From assembly GCF_013407955.1 (NCBI RefSeq), contig NZ_JACCBU010000001.1:6448001-6512000 (forward strand): a stretch of DNA of 64,000 nucleotides. The letters are read 5' to 3'. The translations under genes were made by a program, and so were the position numbers. Below the pieces are notes generated by a model. It searched no databases. It was not told where the DNA came from and saw nothing but the letters and a program-made list of their open reading frames with translations. Within the stretch, counting starts at the first letter, position 1, and each line of letters begins with the position of its first letter. Positions 37,670-45,809 of this stretch are shown one piece after another. The DNA comes from Microlunatus parietis (GTDB lineage Bacteria; Actinomycetota; Actinomycetes; Propionibacteriales; Propionibacteriaceae).

Positions 37670-38938
37670 TCAACTGGACTCTAGAGATTGCTTCCGACGC
37701 CCGCCCAGCCGCAGATAGAGCGCCGCGGCCGGGCTCATGATCACCGCCGAGCCGATCAGCGCGATCGGGATCGAGGTGAGGCTGGCCAGGGCGCCGAGCG
37801 GCGGTCCGCCGACGACCTGGCCGATTGCGTCGGCCTGACCGTTCATCGACAGGACGGTCGCCCGGGAGCGGGACTCCAGCTGCCGGTTCAGCCAGGTCGC
37901 CTGGATCGGGTACGCGATCGACCCGGCCGCCCGCTTGAGCCACAGCGCCCCCATGGCCAGCCAGAGGTGGCCGGACAGGGCCAGCACCGCCACGCCGCCG
38001 GCCTGGATCACGACCAGCAGCGCCAGCACCCGGCCGGGCCGGGTTCCGCTGACCAGCCCGGGCGCGACCCGGTTGACCACGATGCTGCTGATCATGGAGA
38101 TCAGCGAGCCGATCACGGCGAAGGCGGCGAACCAGAGTGCCGGCTCGGTCCGCCCGAACAGGCTGGGCAGGGTGAACGACTCCAGGATCCGGGCGGTCCA
38201 GAGCCGGTCGATCGCCTCGCTCGACAAGCCGAACAGCAGGCTGATCACGAAGAACCAGCGCACCAGCGGCCGCCGCCGCACCTGGCCGAGCCCGGACCGG
38301 AAGGTGCCCAGCAGGGTGGCCCAGGCGGTGCCGGCCCGGGCGTCCGGATCGGGGGTGAAGTTGTGTTCCGGCATGATCAGCGCGAGCACCGCCGCCATGA
38401 TCACGAAGCCGATCCCGCCGACGATGATCGGCAGTTGCAGCGACACCAGCCCGAGCAGGCCGGCGAGCACCGTACCGGCGAAGGACAGGCCGAGAGCCAG
38501 CTGATGCCCGCGGGTGAGCACCGGCTGGACTGCCTCGACGCCGACCTCGTCGGTGATCCAGGCCTGGTTGGCGCCGGAGACGAACGTCCAGCCGATGCCC
38601 CAGATCACTTGCGCAGCGAGGATCGCGGCGAACTCCGGCACCGCGCCCTGCAGGATGATCGCGGCGCCGATGATCGGCAACCCGATCAGGACCGACAGCC
38701 GCCGGGAGTAGCGGTCGGCGATCACCCCGGTCGGGATCTCGCCGAGGAAACAGGTGGCCTCCATCACGGTGCCGACCAGGACCAATTGGAGTGGCGTCAG
38801 GCCGACCACCTGGACCTGGTAGACCATGATCAGGGTGAACGCGAGCGCGTTGAAGCCGGCGAATCCGGCCTCGAAGACGTAATAGGTACGGGCAGCGTCC
38901 GCCGGACGTCGCAACCGGCGGAACAGAGTGATCAACAA
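37670..38938 (-). CDS. MFS transporter
   Basis: A 422-residue major facilitator with 12 expected membrane helices. The signature between helices 2 and 3 appears as GEIPTGVIADRYSRRLSVLIG near residue 70, and a central basic loop (GTAWATLLGTFRSGLGQVRRRP) separates the halves. The start is TTG 38938 with AGGAG 6 bases upstream. The type is a drug-efflux-like H+ antiporter. It precedes the VOC gene in one operon and is divergent from the 39154 gene. Confidence 0.9.
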   Translation of the reverse strand: MLITLFRRLRRPADAARTYYVFEAGFAGFNALAFTLIMVYQVQVVGLTPLQLVLVGTVMEATCFLGEIPTGVIADRYSRRLSVLIGLPIIGAAIILQGAVPEFAAILAAQVIWGIGWTFVSGANQAWITDEVGVEAVQPVLTRGHQLALGLSFAGTVLAGLLGLVSLQLPIIVGGIGFVIMAAVLALIMPEHNFTPDPDARAGTAWATLLGTFRSGLGQVRRRPLVRWFFVISLLFGLSSEAIDRLWTARILESFTLPSLFGRTEPALWFAAFAVIGSLISMISSIVVNRVAPGLVSGTRPGRVLALLVVIQAGGVAVLALSGHLWLAMGALWLKRAAGSIAYPIQATWLNRQLESRSRATVLSMNGQADAIGQVVGGPPLGALASLTSIPIALIGSAVIMSPAAALYLRLGGRRKQSLESS

Positions 38939-38958
38939 CGAAGTCTCCTGAGCGTGAC

Positions 38959-39011
38959 CGACCCCGATCGCGGGGTCGTTGAGATCGGGCCCAGGTCTCG
39001 GACCGGGCCCG
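38959..39011 (-). promoter_or_regulatory. Two stable hairpins in the leader of the MFS operon
   Basis: CGACCCCG/CGGGGTCG (38959-38966 and 38971-38978, loop of 4) and CGGGCCC/GGGCCCG (38986-38992 and 39005-39011) are perfect stems. Read on the minus strand they lie in the 5' leader, just before the AGGAG of the MFS gene. They may regulate translation or be operators; I recognise no known riboswitch. Confidence 0.35.
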
Positions 39012-39153
39012 CTGGATCGTCAGCTCAGGAAGTGAAACGCATGCCCGGACGGTAGCAGCCGCACCGTGATCGCGCACGGCATTTCCGGTTCCGCGCCGGT
39101 CCGGCGCTGGTAATCTCGTCCGCGGCGGATCGCCCGGTGATCAAGGAGCACGC

Positions 39154-40401
39154 ATGTCCAAGCCCAGGGTGGCGCTGGTGATCACCACCTGGTTCCCGAA
39201 CTCCCATGCCGACGTGATCGCCCGCCATCTTTTCCGGGGTCCCCGCGACGTTGTTCGGGGGAGCGAAGCGGAGGAGAAGAACGTCGTGGGGTGGTCTCGG
39301 CTGATCACCGGGTACGAGCTCGACGGACCGCATCGGGAGCCGCGGGTCGAGGTCGTCTCGGCCTACCTGGAGCAGCAGGGCGTGACCAGGCCGGAACCGA
39401 GGCCCGATGTCGGCACCGACTTCCTCGCCGAGCACGGCGTGCCGATCTTCCCGACCGTGGCCGAGGCGATCACGCTGGGCGGGACCGGGGTCGCCGTCGA
39501 CGGGGTGGTGCTGATCGGCGAGCACGGCGACTACGAGGACAACGAGTTCGGCCAGAAGCTGTATCCGCGGCGCCGGCTGTTCGACGCCGCGGTGGCGGCC
39601 ATGATCACCGGCGGCCGGACGATCCCGATCTTCGTCGACAAGCACCTGAGCTACGCCTTCACCGACGCGCGGTCGATGTACGACGACGCACGGCGGCTCG
39701 GCATCCCGCTGCTGGCCGGGTCGAGCGTCCCGCTGGCGTACCGGGAACCGACCGGGGCCGACTGGCGCTTCGGCGCACCGCTCACCGACTGCCTGGTGAT
39801 CGGCTACGGCGGTGCGGAGGTGTACGGGTTCCATGCCCTCGAGGCCGGCCAGGCGCTGCTGGAGCGCCGGGCCGGCGGCGAGACCGGCGTGGTCGCGGTC
39901 CAGGCGTGGACCGGACCCGAGGTCGGCCGGCTCGCCACGGACCCGGCGGGACCGCTCCCGCCCGAGTTGATCACCGCGGCCGCCGGCGCCGGCGGCTTCG
40001 ACGACGCTCAGAACCTGATCGAGCAGGCGACCGACGTCTACCTGGTCGAGCACGCCGACGGGGACCGGCTTACCGTGCTGATGACGGACGCTGTGACGGA
40101 CTTCCTGGTCGCGGCTCGCGGACCGGACGACGCGCTCGCGTACCGGATCGCGCTGCTCGGCGAGCAGCCGTACTTCTTCCCGCACTTCGCCCGGCTGGTG
40201 TTCCAGATCGAGCAGCTGATGATCGACCGGCGAGCTCCGTACCCGGTCGAACGGACCCTGCTGACCGGCGGCGTCATCGACGGGTTGATGCGGTCCCGGG
40301 CCGGCGCCGGCCGGCTCAAGACGCCGGACCTCGCGATCGCGTACCGCGGTCCCGAGAAGATCGAGGGCTCGGCCGTCGCCGTGCCGCTGCCGAAGTCCTG
40401 A
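39154..40401 (+). CDS. Conserved protein of unknown function, oxidoreductase-like
   Basis: A 415-residue protein with a good ribosome site (AAGGAG, 6 bases). It begins with a Rossmann-like strand (PRVALVITTWFPNSHADVIARHL) and has alternating strand/helix segments throughout: DGVVLIGEHGDYEDNEFGQ near residue 112, TIPIFVDKHLSYAF, and DCLVIGYGGAEVYGFHALE. There is no signal peptide or membrane segment, and no dinucleotide GxGxxG. I know similar proteins only as hypothetical proteins found beside Gfo/Idh-type and epimerase genes. It is followed after 28 bp by a double-Rossmann epimerase-like gene and is probably in one operon with it. Confidence 0.78.
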   Translation: MSKPRVALVITTWFPNSHADVIARHLFRGPRDVVRGSEAEEKNVVGWSRLITGYELDGPHREPRVEVVSAYLEQQGVTRPEPRPDVGTDFLAEHGVPIFPTVAEAITLGGTGVAVDGVVLIGEHGDYEDNEFGQKLYPRRRLFDAAVAAMITGGRTIPIFVDKHLSYAFTDARSMYDDARRLGIPLLAGSSVPLAYREPTGADWRFGAPLTDCLVIGYGGAEVYGFHALEAGQALLERRAGGETGVVAVQAWTGPEVGRLATDPAGPLPPELITAAAGAGGFDDAQNLIEQATDVYLVEHADGDRLTVLMTDAVTDFLVAARGPDDALAYRIALLGEQPYFFPHFARLVFQIEQLMIDRRAPYPVERTLLTGGVIDGLMRSRAGAGRLKTPDLAIAYRGPEKIEGSAVAVPLPKS

Positions 40402-40429
40402 CCCACCTCGCCCCGAATCGGAGTGAACC

Positions 40430-41902
40430 ATGCGCATCCTGCTGGTCGACCTGCCCCCGTTGATCATTCCCGGAGTCCGTGATCAACTCGGCTCCCGGCA
40501 CGAGATGATCATGCTCGACGGTGTCACGCTGGACCGGGACGCCTGTGCCGCGCATGCCGAGGTGGACCTGGTGATCCACGCCGTCCAAGATCACGACGAC
40601 CCGGCGACCATGATCGACACGGCGACGCGGGGCACCTGGAACCTGCTCACTACGACGTCGGCCCGCCGCTACCTGCAGCTGTCCACGCTGCGCCTCCTGG
40701 ACGACTACGATCCCGGCTGGGCGGTCGACGAGGCCTGGGCGCCGCGGCCGGACGACGACCCGGTCCGGCTGTCCGCGCAGCTGGCCGAGCTGGCCTCGCG
40801 GGAGATCTCCCGGACGACCATGATCAACGTCAAGGTGCTCCGGCTGGACCGGGTGCTGGCGGCGGCCGACTTCGACCGGAGCCCGACCGGGCCGGACTGG
40901 CTGCACGTCGACGACGCGGTCGGCTACACGGTCCGGGCCGCGGAGTGTCTGATCGAGGAGCCGGACCGGCCCGGCTGGACGGTGCTGCACGCGGTCCGCG
41001 GTCCGGGCCGGTTCCGGACCCGGGGTGACCTCGGCTTCCGGCCGGCGCACCCCGGCGATCCGACCCCGGCCGGACCGGCACCGCAGCCGCCGGCGGAGCC
41101 GGGCCCGGTCCGGGTGCCCGCCGCCGGCCGTCCGGTGATCTTCGGCGCCGGCGGCCCGCTCGGCGCGTCCGCGGCCGAGCAACTGGCCGCGGTGCCCGGG
41201 CTGACGGCGACCCTGACCGACGTGCGCCCGCTGGCCGAACTCGCCGCACGGGCGCCGCAGAGCCCGGGCGCGCCGCTGCCGGCGCCGGCCCGGCCGCCGC
41301 ACTCGGAGCGACTGGTCGACGTCACCGACCAAGATCAGGTTCTGCAGGCCGCGACCGGTGCGGATTGCTTGATCAACTGCACCGTGATCAGGCACGACGT
41401 CGATGCGGCGTTCAGGGTGAACGTACTCGGCGCGTACGCGATCATGAAGGCGGCCGTGGAGCACGGCATCCGCCGGGTGGTGCAGACCGGCCCGGCGCAG
41501 GTTCTGCTGGCCGACCCGATCGGGTACGCGAGCGATCGGGCGGTGCGGCCGGACACGCCGGCCCGGGCCGGTTCGGCGATCTACTTCCTGAGCAAGCTGC
41601 TCGGCTCCGAGATCTGCCGGATCTTCGCCGAGCGGTACGGCATCGCGACGCCGGTGCTGCTCTTCGAGACCCTGATCGCGCCAACCGCGACGGACGGCTG
41701 GACCTCGCCGTTCATGATCAGCTGGCCCGACGCCGGCCGGGCGATCCGGGCCGCCGCGACCGTACCCGAACTGCCCGAGCCGTGCCCCGTGCTGCACGTC
41801 CGCGCCCCGTCGCCGCACGGCCGCTACCGCGCCGACGGCCTGGCCGAGGTGCTCGGCTGGCAGCCCGAGGACAGCCTGGACCACCGCTGGGCCCGCCCCT
41901 GA
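40430..41902 (+). CDS. Tandem Rossmann (epimerase/dehydratase-like) protein
   Basis: A 490-residue protein made of two SDR-like halves. The first (residues 1-205) starts MRILLVDLPPLIIPG and lacks the GxxGxxG nucleotide motif, but keeps later strands such as RRYLQLSTLRLLDDY and a DWLHVDDAVGY segment typical of extended SDRs. A Pro-rich linker follows (205-232). The second half begins with PVIFGAGGPLGASAAEQL, a proper NAD(P) motif, and has CTVIRHDVDAAFRVNVLGAYAIMKAA and a Tyr/Ser/Lys-like region (SAIYFLSKLLGSEI, YxxxK modified to YFLSK). Only the second half is likely to be catalytic. GGAGTG precedes the ATG. Function is unknown; sugar metabolism is a guess from fold and neighbour. Confidence 0.8.
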   Translation: MRILLVDLPPLIIPGVRDQLGSRHEMIMLDGVTLDRDACAAHAEVDLVIHAVQDHDDPATMIDTATRGTWNLLTTTSARRYLQLSTLRLLDDYDPGWAVDEAWAPRPDDDPVRLSAQLAELASREISRTTMINVKVLRLDRVLAAADFDRSPTGPDWLHVDDAVGYTVRAAECLIEEPDRPGWTVLHAVRGPGRFRTRGDLGFRPAHPGDPTPAGPAPQPPAEPGPVRVPAAGRPVIFGAGGPLGASAAEQLAAVPGLTATLTDVRPLAELAARAPQSPGAPLPAPARPPHSERLVDVTDQDQVLQAATGADCLINCTVIRHDVDAAFRVNVLGAYAIMKAAVEHGIRRVVQTGPAQVLLADPIGYASDRAVRPDTPARAGSAIYFLSKLLGSEICRIFAERYGIATPVLLFETLIAPTATDGWTSPFMISWPDAGRAIRAAATVPELPEPCPVLHVRAPSPHGRYRADGLAEVLGWQPEDSLDHRWARP

Positions 41903-42191
41903 CCAACCAGCCGACCGGTCACCAAAGCAGGTGTTTCGGTGGCGTGTCGCTGCAGAGTTGACCGGTCAGTGAAGGTCGGGTGGGGACGTTCGGTGCCGGC
42001 CGATTGATCATTCGGCCGGGGAGTGGCGAGCGGTGGCTCTGGTGGCTTGATCAACTCGGGTAAACCGGCGGTAGCGGACAAGGGTGCCGACCGCTCACGG
42101 GATGCTCAGCCGGCCATCGCCTGCTGGACCTCGGATCGTCACTCAGTCCGGAAACCATCGGGGTCGGCCCGCCGACGAAAGGTCCCGCACG
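41903..42191. other. Intergenic region with two GACCGGTC palindromes
   Basis: No gene is supported in these 289 bp. GACCGGTCA occurs at 41913-41921 and again at 41960-41968, 47 bp apart, each almost a self-palindrome. They may be operators of the following phosphodiesterase gene or the arms of a weak terminator. Confidence 0.4.
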
Positions 42192-43103
42192 GTGCCCAGC
42201 CTCCGCCTGCCGATCTCCCGCGCTATCGTTCTCGCTCGTGCCGTCGCGATCCTGGTCCTGGCGGGTGTCGCGGTGACCGCGTACAGCCTTCCGGCGCGGG
42301 CCGAACAGGCCGCCGGCGTCGACGTCATCGCCCATCGTGGCGCTTCGGGCGTCGCACCGGAGAACACCGCCCCCGCGATCCGGGCCGCGATCGTTCAGCG
42401 CGCCGACTTCGTCGAGATCGACGTTCAGCGCACCAAGGACGGGAAGCTGGTCAACTTCCACGATTGCACCCTGGTCCGCACCACCGACGTCGAGGAACGC
42501 TTCCCGGGCCGGACCGGCTACCGGGTCTCCGACTTCACGCTGGCCGAGCTGAAGACCCTGGACGCCGGTTCCTGGTTCGGCCCGCGGTTCGCCGGTGAGC
42601 CGATCCTCACCCTCGGCGAGGTGATCGGGCTGGTCCGGCACCGGACCGGGCTGCTGGCCGAGATCAGCCCCTGTGCCCACTATGTCGGCACCGGTCTGCC
42701 GGAGCAGCTCGCCGCCGAACTGGCCGCCACGCCGCGCTTCCTGGATCAGGCGCTGGCCGCGGGCGCGCTCGCCGTCCAGTCGTTCAGCGTCGCCGATGCG
42801 AAGGCGTTCCACGCCCGACTGCCCGAGGTTCCGGTCGGCCTGCTGCACGCTTCCCGGCCGACCGAGGCCGAGCTGGTCGAGCTGAGCGGCTGGGCCGACC
42901 AGATCAACCCGAGCTCCGACGACACCGACCGTGCGCTGATCGATCGTGCCCACCGGCTCGGCCTGGCGATCAACGTCTGGACGGTGAACGATCCGAGCCG
43001 GATGCGCGAGCTGGTCGCTCTCGGCGTCGACGGCATCATCACCGACTTCCCGGGTTCGCTCACCGGAGCGAGTCGACCCAGGTCGGCCGACTCGCGACAC
43101 TAG
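42192..43103 (+). CDS. Secreted glycerophosphodiester phosphodiesterase
   Basis: A 303-residue GDPD enzyme that hydrolyses glycerophosphodiesters to glycerol 3-phosphate and an alcohol. An N-terminal hydrophobic segment with an ARA site (about residues 12-36) indicates export. The catalytic core has VIAHRGASGVAPENT (catalytic His and Arg), EIDVQRTKDGKLVNFHD (metal Glu/Asp and second His), and the C-terminal IDGIITDFPG metal and barrel-closing motif. GTG 42192 follows AAAGG; an earlier in-frame ATG would put a long non-hydrophobic leader before the signal peptide. It converges with glnD. Confidence 0.92.
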   Translation: MPSLRLPISRAIVLARAVAILVLAGVAVTAYSLPARAEQAAGVDVIAHRGASGVAPENTAPAIRAAIVQRADFVEIDVQRTKDGKLVNFHDCTLVRTTDVEERFPGRTGYRVSDFTLAELKTLDAGSWFGPRFAGEPILTLGEVIGLVRHRTGLLAEISPCAHYVGTGLPEQLAAELAATPRFLDQALAAGALAVQSFSVADAKAFHARLPEVPVGLLHASRPTEAELVELSGWADQINPSSDDTDRALIDRAHRLGLAINVWTVNDPSRMRELVALGVDGIITDFPGSLTGASRPRSADSRH

Positions 43104-43125
43104 CGACGGGGAAGGTCGAGCAGGG

Positions 43126-45474
43126 TCAGTCGCCGGACGGGGGCGTGCCGCGGGCCGCGTCGGCCAGGGCCCGGGTGGCTGCGTCGACGCGGCCGACGGA
43201 CGGCAGTGACCCGTCCGGCTCGGTCAGGTAGAAGGTGTCGATCGCCTGCCCGGCCAGGGTCGCGATGTGCGCGGACCGGATCGAGAAGCCGGCAGCGGTG
43301 ATCGCCCGGCCGTAGGCGTAGAGCAGGCCGCGCCGGTCGTTCGCCCGGACCTCGATCACCGCCGCGCTCTCGCTGGCGTCGGGTACGGCAGCCACCCAAG
43401 GCTCCGCTCCGGCAGACCGGACCCGTTCCTCGCGCCGCCGGATCCCCTCCAAGACGCCCGGCTCACCACGGCCGAGTCGCTCCAACTGCTTGATCAGATA
43501 GGCCGGGTCGGGCAGGTCGGTGGCGCCGGCCGACTCGACCCGCCAGGTGTTCACCGCGACGCCGTCGATGGTGCTCAGCAGCGCGGACCGGACGGCGATC
43601 CCGTGCGCCGCCAGCAGGCCGGCGGTGTCACCGAAGAGGCCCAGCCGGTCCGGGGTCGCGATGATCACCTGCATCCCGGCCGGCTTCTCCTCGACGATGA
43701 TCCGGGACCGGCCGTCCAGGCCGACCGAACGGGCCAGGCCGAGATCGATCATTCCGCCGGCCCGGCCGGTGTGCGGCTCGCCGGCCAGCTTGTCCTCGGC
43801 GCGTTCGGTCAGCGCATTGATCAACTGCGCCCGCCACGGCGACCAGGCCGCCGGACCGGCGGCGCGGGCGTCGGCCTCGGTCAGCGCGCGGAGCAGCCGC
43901 AGCACCTCGATCCGGCCGTCGACGGCACCGACCAGCGCGTCCATCGTCGCCGGGTCTGCATGATCACGCTTCGTCGCCAGCTCGGCCAGGGTGAGGTGCT
44001 CCCGGACCAGCAGCTCGACCAGCGCGGCGTCCTCCTCGCCGTACCCCATCGCGGCCACGGCCTGCCGCGCGATCGGAGCCCCGACTCGCGGATGATCATG
44101 CTCCGCGCCGGGCAGTTTGCCGATGTCGTGGAACAGGCAGCCGAGCAGCAGCAGGTCCGGCCGCTCCACCGAGGTCAGGTGCCGGGCGGCCTCGGCGACC
44201 GCCTGCACCGAGTGCCGGTCGACCGTGTGCCGATGCACCGGGTTGTGTTGCGGTCGGGCCCGGATCCCTTCCCAGCAAGGGATCCAGCGGCTGATGCAGC
44301 CGGCCAGGTCGAGTGCCTCCCAGACCGCGATCATGGATTCGCCGCCGGCCAGCAGTTCCAGCAAGGCCTCCCGCGCCTCGTCCGGCCAGGGTGTCGGCAG
44401 CGGCGGCGCGTGGGTCCCGAGGTTCTCCGCGGTGATCGGGGACAGCACCAGTCCGCGACTGGCCGCGAGCGCACCGGCCCGCAGGCCGAGCAGCGGCTCG
44501 GCGGGGGAGGTCAGCCGGGCCAGCCCGACCTCGCCGAGGTGCACGATCAGGCCGTGCGGTGCGGTGTCGTACTGCGGCCGCCGTTCCCTGCGGGCGAAGG
44601 GAAAGCGGCGCCGGGCCGGCAGCACCTGCCGGGCCGACCGTACGGTCAGGTCGACGGCGTGGCCGATCCGGCGGGCGGCCAGACTGACGTCGCGGCGCAG
44701 CTCGTCCTCGTCGTCGTAGCCGAGCAGCTTGGCGACGTCCGGCACCTCGCCCGCGACCAGCCGGTCCAGCGCCCGGCCGGAGACCACCTGCAGGGCGTCG
44801 CGGACGTCCAACAGTCGCTGGTACGGCTCCCGGACCCCGGCATGGGGCTGGTCGGTGAGCCAGGTCGCCGCCAACGCCCGCAACATGATCATGTCCCGCA
44901 GCCCGCCGCGGCACTCCTTCAGATCCGGCTCCAGCAGCGAGGCCGCATCACCACTGCGCTGATGCCGCTCGGCCAGTGACTCCAGCAGTTCCGGCAATCT
45001 GCGCCGGGCCCCGGACCGCCAGGCCTCCAACAGCCCGGACCGGGCCCGCTCGACCAGGTCTGCCTCGCCCGCGATCAGCCGCAGGTCGAGCAGGCCGACC
45101 GCGGCGCTCAGCTCCCGGTGAGCCACCTCGGCGCACTCGGCCGGGGTCCGTACCGAATGATCAAGTCGGAGCCCGGAATCCCAGAGCGGGTACCAGATCC
45201 GCTCGGCCAGCGCGTCGATCGCGGCCTGATCGGAGCCGTCGTGCAAGATCACCAGATCGATGTCGGACCGCGGCCCGAGCTCCCGTCGGGCCAGGCTGCC
45301 GACGGCGGCCAGCGCGACCCCGCCGCGGTCGGTGCCCGGCGCGGAGCCGTACAAGTCGATCAAGAAATCCTCGACCAACCGAGCGACAGAACGCCGACGA
45401 TCCGGCCCCGCCGTGGTTGCCCAGGAGGACCGGATCGCGACGCCGAGGCGCTCGGTGGTCAGGTCACGCTTCAG
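43126..45474 (-). CDS. glnD: PII nucleotidyltransferase/deadenylylase GlnD, probably starting at CTG
   Basis: A bifunctional enzyme that modifies and demodifies PII in response to glutamine (adenylylation in actinobacteria). The nucleotidyltransferase motif GSLARRELGPRSDIDLVIL is followed by the helical GlnD domain, an HD phosphohydrolase domain (HRHTVDRHSVQ and LFHDIGKLPG), and two C-terminal ACT domains (IVEEKPAGMQVIIATPDRLGLFGD and AAVIEVRANDRRGLLYAYGR). The nearest usual start, TTG 45378, has no ribosome site and cuts into the first helix. The frame is open another 32 codons to a CTG at 45474 that overlaps glnK's stop as CTGA, and this stretch is coding-like (DLTTERLGVAIRSSWATT). That gives about 782 residues, in line with other GlnD proteins. 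Confidence 0.92.
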   Translation of the reverse strand: MKRDLTTERLGVAIRSSWATTAGPDRRRSVARLVEDFLIDLYGSAPGTDRGGVALAAVGSLARRELGPRSDIDLVILHDGSDQAAIDALAERIWYPLWDSGLRLDHSVRTPAECAEVAHRELSAAVGLLDLRLIAGEADLVERARSGLLEAWRSGARRRLPELLESLAERHQRSGDAASLLEPDLKECRGGLRDMIMLRALAATWLTDQPHAGVREPYQRLLDVRDALQVVSGRALDRLVAGEVPDVAKLLGYDDEDELRRDVSLAARRIGHAVDLTVRSARQVLPARRRFPFARRERRPQYDTAPHGLIVHLGEVGLARLTSPAEPLLGLRAGALAASRGLVLSPITAENLGTHAPPLPTPWPDEAREALLELLAGGESMIAVWEALDLAGCISRWIPCWEGIRARPQHNPVHRHTVDRHSVQAVAEAARHLTSVERPDLLLLGCLFHDIGKLPGAEHDHPRVGAPIARQAVAAMGYGEEDAALVELLVREHLTLAELATKRDHADPATMDALVGAVDGRIEVLRLLRALTEADARAAGPAAWSPWRAQLINALTERAEDKLAGEPHTGRAGGMIDLGLARSVGLDGRSRIIVEEKPAGMQVIIATPDRLGLFGDTAGLLAAHGIAVRSALLSTIDGVAVNTWRVESAGATDLPDPAYLIKQLERLGRGEPGVLEGIRRREERVRSAGAEPWVAAVPDASESAAVIEVRANDRRGLLYAYGRAITAAGFSIRSAHIATLAGQAIDTFYLTEPDGSLPSVGRVDAATRALADAARGTPPSGD

Positions 45475-45809
45475 AGCGCGTCCAGCCCGCGCTCGCCCGT
45501 CCGGACGCGGACCACGTCCTCGACCGGTACGGACCAGACCTTGCCGTCACCGATGCGGCCGGTCCGTGCGCTCTTGACCAGAACGTCGATGATGTCACCG
45601 GCATCCTCGTCGTCCACGAGCACCTCAAGTCTCACCTTGGGCACCAGGTCGACGGTGTACTCCGCCCCCCGGTAGACCTCGGTGTGTCCACGCTGCCGCC
45701 CGAATCCGCTGGCCTCGCTGACGGTCATCCCTTCGATCCCGAAGGATTCCAGGGCGGCCTTCACCTCGTCCAGCATGTGGGGCTTGATGATCGCGGTGAT
45801 CAACTTCAT
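45471..45809 (-). CDS. glnK: Nitrogen regulatory protein PII (GlnK/GlnB)
   Basis: A 112-residue trimeric PII signalling protein that senses 2-oxoglutarate and ATP/ADP and blocks AmtB. The T-loop carries Tyr51 in RGAEYTVD, the residue modified by GlnD, and the N-terminal MKLITAIIKPHML and C-terminal VFVxxVED-equivalent region (VWSVPVEDVVRVRTGERG) bind the nucleotide. Its start ATG at 45809 overlaps the amtB stop in ATGA, and its stop overlaps the probable glnD start. Because it is linked to amtB the name glnK is preferred. Confidence 0.96.
   Translation of the reverse strand: MKLITAIIKPHMLDEVKAALESFGIEGMTVSEASGFGRQRGHTEVYRGAEYTVDLVPKVRLEVLVDDEDAGDIIDVLVKSARTGRIGDGKVWSVPVEDVVRVRTGERGLDAL

Noticed and set aside
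41913..41968. Terminator after the double-Rossmann gene
   Set aside because: The two GACCGGTC sites are each self-complementary and the intervening pairing is broken, so a stable single hairpin is doubtful.
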